The notes beneath the pieces were generated by a model. That model made no database searches, was not told where the DNA came from, and was given only the letters and a program-made list of their open reading frames with translations. Shown here in pieces: positions 4,779 to 8,345 of a DNA stretch of 8,345 nucleotides. Position numbers and translations under genes: made by a program. Origin of the DNA: WLNJ01 sp037131165 (GTDB taxonomy: Bacteria; Actinomycetota; Thermoleophilia; Solirubrobacterales; Solirubrobacteraceae); assembly GCA_037131165.1 (NCBI GenBank), contig JBAXRO010000076.1, positions 1-8,345 on the forward strand, written 5' to 3'. How positions within the stretch are numbered: position 1 is the first letter of the stretch; each line of letters starts with the position of its first letter.

Positions 4779-6134
4779 GTGTCGAAACCGCTCCAGATCG
4801 GCCTGGCGTGCGCCATCGGCGGGGCCTTCTCGGTGTTGGTCTTCAACCCGGCGCCGATCTACGACCCGGCCGCGTGGCTGGTCTGGGCGGCGGAGCTGAC
4901 TCACAGGAAGATGGCCCTCGAGGCGGGCCCTTCTTGGAAGCCGCTGCCGGTGATCGTCTCGGCTCCGGCGACCTTGATCTCATGGGAGTTGGCTGCGATC
5001 TTCTGGCTCTGGATCGTCCGCGCCTCGACGATCCTCACGAGCGTCATGCTGTGGCGGCTTGCCGCCAGCCGCGGCGGGGCCGTGGCCGGGGCGATCGCCG
5101 CGATCTGCCCGTTCCTGATCGGCGACTGGGTCCAGCTCGCCCTCGGCGGCGGCTCGGAGCCGGTCCTGATGGCGCTTGCCCTCGTTGCCGTCAAGGCACA
5201 CCTTGCGGGAAGGCGTTGGGCCGCTTTCGGACTCGGGGTGGCCGCCGGCCTGCTGAGGCCGGAGGCCTGGGCGTTCCTCGTGCTCTACGGGCTGTGGCTG
5301 CTCCACCGAGAACGCGGGAGGGCCATCCTGCCGGTCACCGCGGGGGCAGTGATCCAGATGATCGGGTGGTTCGTCGTTCCTTCCGCATTCGGCGGCGACG
5401 CACTGCAAGCCTCAAGGCACGCGAGGGCCTACCAGGACTCGGTGGTGCCCACCGGGGAGTTCCTCGAGCGGACATTCAACGTGATGCCGTGGCAGGTGTG
5501 GATCCTTGCCGCGGTCGGGCTGTTCTTCGCCTTCAGGGAACGCGATCGCCTGATGCTGCTGCTCGCGGGTGGCGCCGCCCTCTGGGTGCTGGAGGTCGGC
5601 GCTCTGACCGCGTTCGGCTACTCCGGGTTGGGCAGGTACTCGTTGCCGGCAGCCGTGATCCTCGGCATCCATGCCGGCTCGGGAGCCGGGAAGCTGATCC
5701 GCTCCGCGCCGGCTGGAGCACCGCGCTTGGCGACGGGCGCGGCGATCCTGGCGCTCTCAGGCACAGCCCTCTTGAATGGCGCAACTGCTGCAGGCGCACG
5801 GTTCGAGAAGGTGCAGCGGATCGACGCCCAGGCAGAGCAGGTACGGAGCCTCGTCGCGAGAGCCGGCGGGATCCAGAAGCTGGTCGCGATCTGCGGGCGT
5901 CTTGGAACGAACTGGACCTACTCGACGACAGCGGCCTGGCGGGTGCGAACGACGCTCGGGAACGTCTCGGCCCGACCGATCGCACCGGGCATCGTGATTG
6001 TCCGCAAGGGGTCGCGGTCGGAGACCCAACCGGTCCCGCCGTTGGGAACGACGGGCCGCAAGGTCCTGCGCTCCCAAGGCCAGTGGAGCATCGTCCTGTT
6101 CACGGGCAACCTGCCGTGCCAACGACCAAGCTGA
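4779..6134 (+). CDS. Polytopic membrane protein, GT-C glycosyltransferase-like
   Basis: This 451-residue protein has many hydrophobic helices from residue 5 to about 335, followed by a soluble C-terminal part of about 115 residues. After the first helix comes YDPAAWLVWAAEL with Asp29, in the first external loop where GT-C enzymes carry their catalytic acid. GLLRPEAW at 157-164 and GYSGLGRYSLPAA at 280-292 resemble membrane glycosyltransferases and mannosyltransferase-like proteins common in actinobacteria. If the assignment is right it would transfer a sugar from a polyprenyl-phosphate donor on the outer face of the membrane. Donor and acceptor are unknown and the full acidic motif is not certain, so a non-catalytic relative is possible. 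The GTG start is supported by the leaderless promoter layout. It is divergent from the DsbA-like gene and followed by phospholipase D, which has its own promoter. Confidence 0.8.
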   Translation: MSKPLQIGLACAIGGAFSVLVFNPAPIYDPAAWLVWAAELTHRKMALEAGPSWKPLPVIVSAPATLISWELAAIFWLWIVRASTILTSVMLWRLAASRGGAVAGAIAAICPFLIGDWVQLALGGGSEPVLMALALVAVKAHLAGRRWAAFGLGVAAGLLRPEAWAFLVLYGLWLLHRERGRAILPVTAGAVIQMIGWFVVPSAFGGDALQASRHARAYQDSVVPTGEFLERTFNVMPWQVWILAAVGLFFAFRERDRLMLLLAGGAALWVLEVGALTAFGYSGLGRYSLPAAVILGIHAGSGAGKLIRSAPAGAPRLATGAAILALSGTALLNGATAAGARFEKVQRIDAQAEQVRSLVARAGGIQKLVAICGRLGTNWTYSTTAAWRVRTTLGNVSARPIAPGIVIVRKGSRSETQPVPPLGTTGRKVLRSQGQWSIVLFTGNLPCQRPS

Positions 6135-6160
6135 CCGGCTCCGCATCCTGACTCCGCGGG

Positions 6161-6166
6161 TACAAT
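6161..6166 (+). promoter_or_regulatory. -10 box for the phospholipase D gene
   Basis: TACAAT is a near-consensus -10 element 27 nt after the preceding stop codon. It implies a start near 6173 and an untranslated leader of about 45 nt containing the Shine-Dalgarno GAGAGGA at 6205-6211. No clear -35 is visible. Confidence 0.5.
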
Positions 6167-6217
6167 CGCCCGGCCCAGCAGTTACAGGAAGCTCACAGAG
6201 CGGCGAGAGGACCAGGG

Positions 6218-8188
6218 TTGAGACCATCGGCGATGACGAATCGGCAGGCAGTGCGCACTGCGGGAATCGGCGCTTTGGTGACTTGCGCGCTGTTGGCAGC
6301 CACCGCGGGGATCGGTACGGGCAACGTTGCAGAAGCGGCTTCGGCAACGACTACAAAGACGGTTGTCCGTGTGCCGAACGTACCTTCGGACTTGGTGGTG
6401 AGGGGCACCAACGGGCCCGACACGATCATCGGCACGGCCGACAGGGACGTCGTCGACGGCGGTCCCGGGGCCGACTCGATCGTCACCCGCGAGGAAAAGG
6501 ACCGCATCTGGGGCGGAGCGGGCTACGACTGGGTCTCGGCCGGAACCGGCGACGACCGGGTCATCGTCAGCGGTGACGGGTCGAGGGACAGCGTCGACTG
6601 CGGTCCGGGGAACGACGTGGTGCTCGCCGATCCGGCCGACAACGTGCGCAACTGTGAGGTGGTCAGTGTCCTCCAAGGCGACCGCACACCGCACATCAAT
6701 CGGGTCGTCACGGCAATCCGGAACATGGAGGAGCGGACCGGCTCCGACAGCAGCGAAGGGATCCTCTGGAACCTCACTCAGGGCAATGCGCTCCCGGCCC
6801 TCGGGACGGCAAACCCGGAATGGATCACGCGCACGACCGACTGCTGGGGCGTGACGACGAGCTGCGACTCGTCGAGGGTCCAGGGGCAGCTGACATCGAC
6901 GATCCGCAGCATCATCGGTAACGCCCGGACTCTGGTGGACATCTCGAGCCTGTCAGCGGTCGCTGACGGCGGCTTTCGTCAGGCGATCATCGACGGCGCA
7001 GCAGACGCCCAGAGAGCCGGTAGAAGGCCGTTGATCCGGATGATGTGGGGACGTCAGCCACTCGCACCTTTCGACGCTCCGCTGCGGGACTTGCAACGGG
7101 ACGTCCAGGCCGCGGCGCCCGACCTGACCGTGGTCGCGTCACTGATGTCCAACACGCTCGTTTTGAACGGTTACTCATGGAACCATTCCAAGATCGTTGC
7201 GGCGGATTCACGGGTCGCATGGGCCGCGGGCATCAACCTGTGGTCACGTTCCTACCTCCAGTCGACCAATCCAGTCACCGATCTGGGAGTAGTGGTTCGC
7301 GGTCCGGCGGCCGCTGATCCCAGCCGATTCCTGGACGTGCTTTGGACATTCACCTGCGAGAACAGCGGCTTCGGCCTTCGGTACAACAACACCATCATCC
7401 CCGCGGGCGGCGGCCCGGGAGGGTGTCCAGCCAAGAAGGCTCCGGCCCCGGGCGGCCCGGAGGGCGATGTCACCGTGCTGTCGCTCGGCCGAGCCGGGTA
7501 CATCAATACCGGGAAGGTGACGGGCCGCAAAGACCCCGGTGAGGTCTCGCGGGGGGACAAGTACGACTCGGGTTGCATCATCCCACCGCTCCCGAATCCG
7601 ATGAATGGCAACCCGCGCTGGGACGGGAACAACCCGAGCGACACGGCGTTGCGAGCTCTCGTCAGGTCCGCGGACTCCAAGGTCGTGATCACCCAGCAGA
7701 ACCTGATCTTCGACTGCGCCAGGGACCCGTCCTACGACGTCCGCTTGCTCGACGCCATCGCAGAGCAGGTTCGCGACGGAGTGAAGGTGACGATCGTGGT
7801 CTCGAACAAGGACGCCGTGATCAAGGCGCTCGAGGAGGAGTACGGCGGAGGGGCCGACAGCTCGCGGGCCGTCGTGATGAAGCGGTTGACGAAGCTGATG
7901 GGCTCGTCGAGCCTCGCGAAGGAGGCAGCCTGCCGATCATTGACGGTCGCGCCATTCCGTTTCTCGTCATTGACGACCTGGCCCGGATCCAACGCACCTG
8001 GCCTTCACTCGAAGGTCATCGCGGTGGATGATCAGGCCGTCATGGTGGGTTCGCAGAACGCTTATCCGAACCAGCTCCAGGAGTTCGGGTACCTGATCGA
8101 GGACTCGAGGGCAATGGCCGACATGAAGCGGCTTTTCCTGGACCCGATCGAGTCCAACGCGCGAGCCGCCGCTCTGCCCTGCGGGTAA
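6218..8188 (+). CDS. Secreted phospholipase D with N-terminal RTX calcium repeats
   Basis: This 656-residue precursor has a Sec-type signal peptide (hydrophobic core about 16-32, cleavage near AEA/ASA at 38-43). Residues of about 63-147 carry five RTX-like calcium-binding nonapeptides, including GGPGADSIV (81-89), GGAGYDWVS (99-107) and CGPGNDVVL (128-136). From about 155 it follows the Streptomyces-type phospholipase D: WNLTQGNALP, a CWG segment, then the first HKD motif with His323, Lys325 and Asp330 (WNHSKIVAAD), and PVTDLGVVVRGPAA and LWTFTCEN. The second HKD has His597, Lys599 and Asp604 (HSKVIAVDDQ), then GSQNAYP and QEFGYLIED. Both motifs are complete, so hydrolysis or transphosphatidylation of phospholipids is expected outside the cell. 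The start is TTG, chosen for the Shine-Dalgarno 6 nt upstream; an in-frame ATG at 6233 lies too far from it. Confidence 0.9.
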   Translation: MRPSAMTNRQAVRTAGIGALVTCALLAATAGIGTGNVAEAASATTTKTVVRVPNVPSDLVVRGTNGPDTIIGTADRDVVDGGPGADSIVTREEKDRIWGGAGYDWVSAGTGDDRVIVSGDGSRDSVDCGPGNDVVLADPADNVRNCEVVSVLQGDRTPHINRVVTAIRNMEERTGSDSSEGILWNLTQGNALPALGTANPEWITRTTDCWGVTTSCDSSRVQGQLTSTIRSIIGNARTLVDISSLSAVADGGFRQAIIDGAADAQRAGRRPLIRMMWGRQPLAPFDAPLRDLQRDVQAAAPDLTVVASLMSNTLVLNGYSWNHSKIVAADSRVAWAAGINLWSRSYLQSTNPVTDLGVVVRGPAAADPSRFLDVLWTFTCENSGFGLRYNNTIIPAGGGPGGCPAKKAPAPGGPEGDVTVLSLGRAGYINTGKVTGRKDPGEVSRGDKYDSGCIIPPLPNPMNGNPRWDGNNPSDTALRALVRSADSKVVITQQNLIFDCARDPSYDVRLLDAIAEQVRDGVKVTIVVSNKDAVIKALEEEYGGGADSSRAVVMKRLTKLMGSSSLAKEAACRSLTVAPFRFSSLTTWPGSNAPGLHSKVIAVDDQAVMVGSQNAYPNQLQEFGYLIEDSRAMADMKRLFLDPIESNARAAALPCG

Positions 8189-8189
8189 T

Positions 8190-8207
8190 CCGGGCAGCGA
8201 AACCCGG
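8190..8207 (+). terminator. Stem-loop after the phospholipase D gene
   Basis: CCGGG and CCCGG pair across an 8-nt loop two bases after the stop codon. It is the only hairpin between this gene and tRNA-Val, but it lacks a U-tract and is short, so termination here is uncertain. Confidence 0.3.
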
Positions 8208-8244
8208 CATCGAGCGGCGTCCCGCCCGACAGATCGGTTCTCTC

Positions 8245-8250
8245 TAGACT
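8245..8250 (+). promoter_or_regulatory. -10 box of tRNA-Val
   Basis: TAGACT, the same hexamer as upstream of the dsbA-like gene, lies 11 nt before the mature tRNA 5' end, giving a predicted short leader of about 5 nt for RNase P to remove. No -35 is evident. Confidence 0.4.
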
Positions 8251-8261
8251 CCCCAATCTCA

Positions 8262-8333
8262 GGGCGCGTAGCTCAGTGGGAGAGCGCTCGCTTCACACGC
8301 GAGAGGTCGCAGGTTCGAAACCCGCCGCGCCCA
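8262..8333 (+). tRNA. tRNA-Val (anticodon CAC)
   Basis: A 72-nt tRNA with acceptor GGGCGCG/CGCGCCC, a D-arm containing AGCTCAGTGGGAGAGC, the anticodon stem CTCGC/GCGAG with loop TTCACAC (anticodon CAC at 8294-8296, reading GUG), a short variable loop and discriminator A. The T-stem GCAGG/CCCGC has one A-C mismatch in its middle pair. CCA is not encoded. Confidence 0.95.
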
Positions 8334-8345
8334 TCTTCAGGCCGC

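Noticed and set aside
4589..6151. 520-codon plus-strand frame across the dsbA-like 5' end and the GT-C-like gene
   Set aside because: It is Arg/Gly/Pro-rich without motifs and overlaps two better-supported genes, including the divergent promoter region.

Overview
The window is high-GC DNA with a strongly actinobacterial flavour. The gene content (mycobacterial-type VapBC, a DsbA-like protein with a cytoplasmic coiled N-terminus, a GT-C-like membrane protein with an LLRPEAW motif, secreted proteins with RTX-type calcium repeats) and the TANNNT -10 boxes sitting 6-7 nt before start codons fit Actinomycetota. The RTX-rich secreted proteins make me think of Thermoleophilia/Solirubrobacterales, but that is an inference without any database search.

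Layout, left to right. (1) 98-805: a minus-strand vapB-vapC toxin-antitoxin module with a 14-bp gene overlap, driven from a compact promoter that holds a perfect 17-nt palindrome, the probable autoregulatory operator. (2) 898-1174: a minus-strand tRNA-Ser(CGA) followed downstream by two tandem 94-bp units, about 87% identical to each other. Each ends in an exact 21-nt copy of the tRNA-Ser 3' end. This is the least ordinary structure in the window and resembles repeated use of a tRNA-tail attachment or duplication site, with the vapBC module just beyond it. (3) 1248-1691: tadA, the tRNA wobble adenosine deaminase, on the same strand as and upstream of the tRNA-Ser. (4) 1742-3229: a plus-strand secreted subtilisin-like (S8) protease, convergent with the next block by only 3 bp. 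(5) 3233-4692: a minus-strand block of a membrane-anchored DsbA-like thioredoxin-fold protein, a 28-30-residue single-pass membrane protein, and a universal stress protein. A perfect palindromic hairpin fills the gap between the first two genes. (6) 4779-6134: a divergent plus-strand polytopic membrane protein of the GT-C glycosyltransferase type. (7) 6218-8188: a plus-strand secreted phospholipase D of the Streptomyces type, with both HKD motifs and an N-terminal set of RTX calcium-binding repeats. (8) 8262-8333: tRNA-Val(CAC).

Functionally this is mostly ordinary chromosome: translation genes (two tRNAs, tadA) around exported and envelope proteins (protease, phospholipase D, DsbA-like, GT-C). 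The protease and phospholipase have paired cysteines that could be substrates for extracytoplasmic thiol chemistry, but nothing in the sequence links them directly to the DsbA-like gene. I see no CRISPR array, no transposase or integrase gene, and no clearly new multi-gene system. The points most worth following are the tRNA-tail tandem repeats, the small membrane protein in the dsbA-usp block, and the RTX-phospholipase D fusion.
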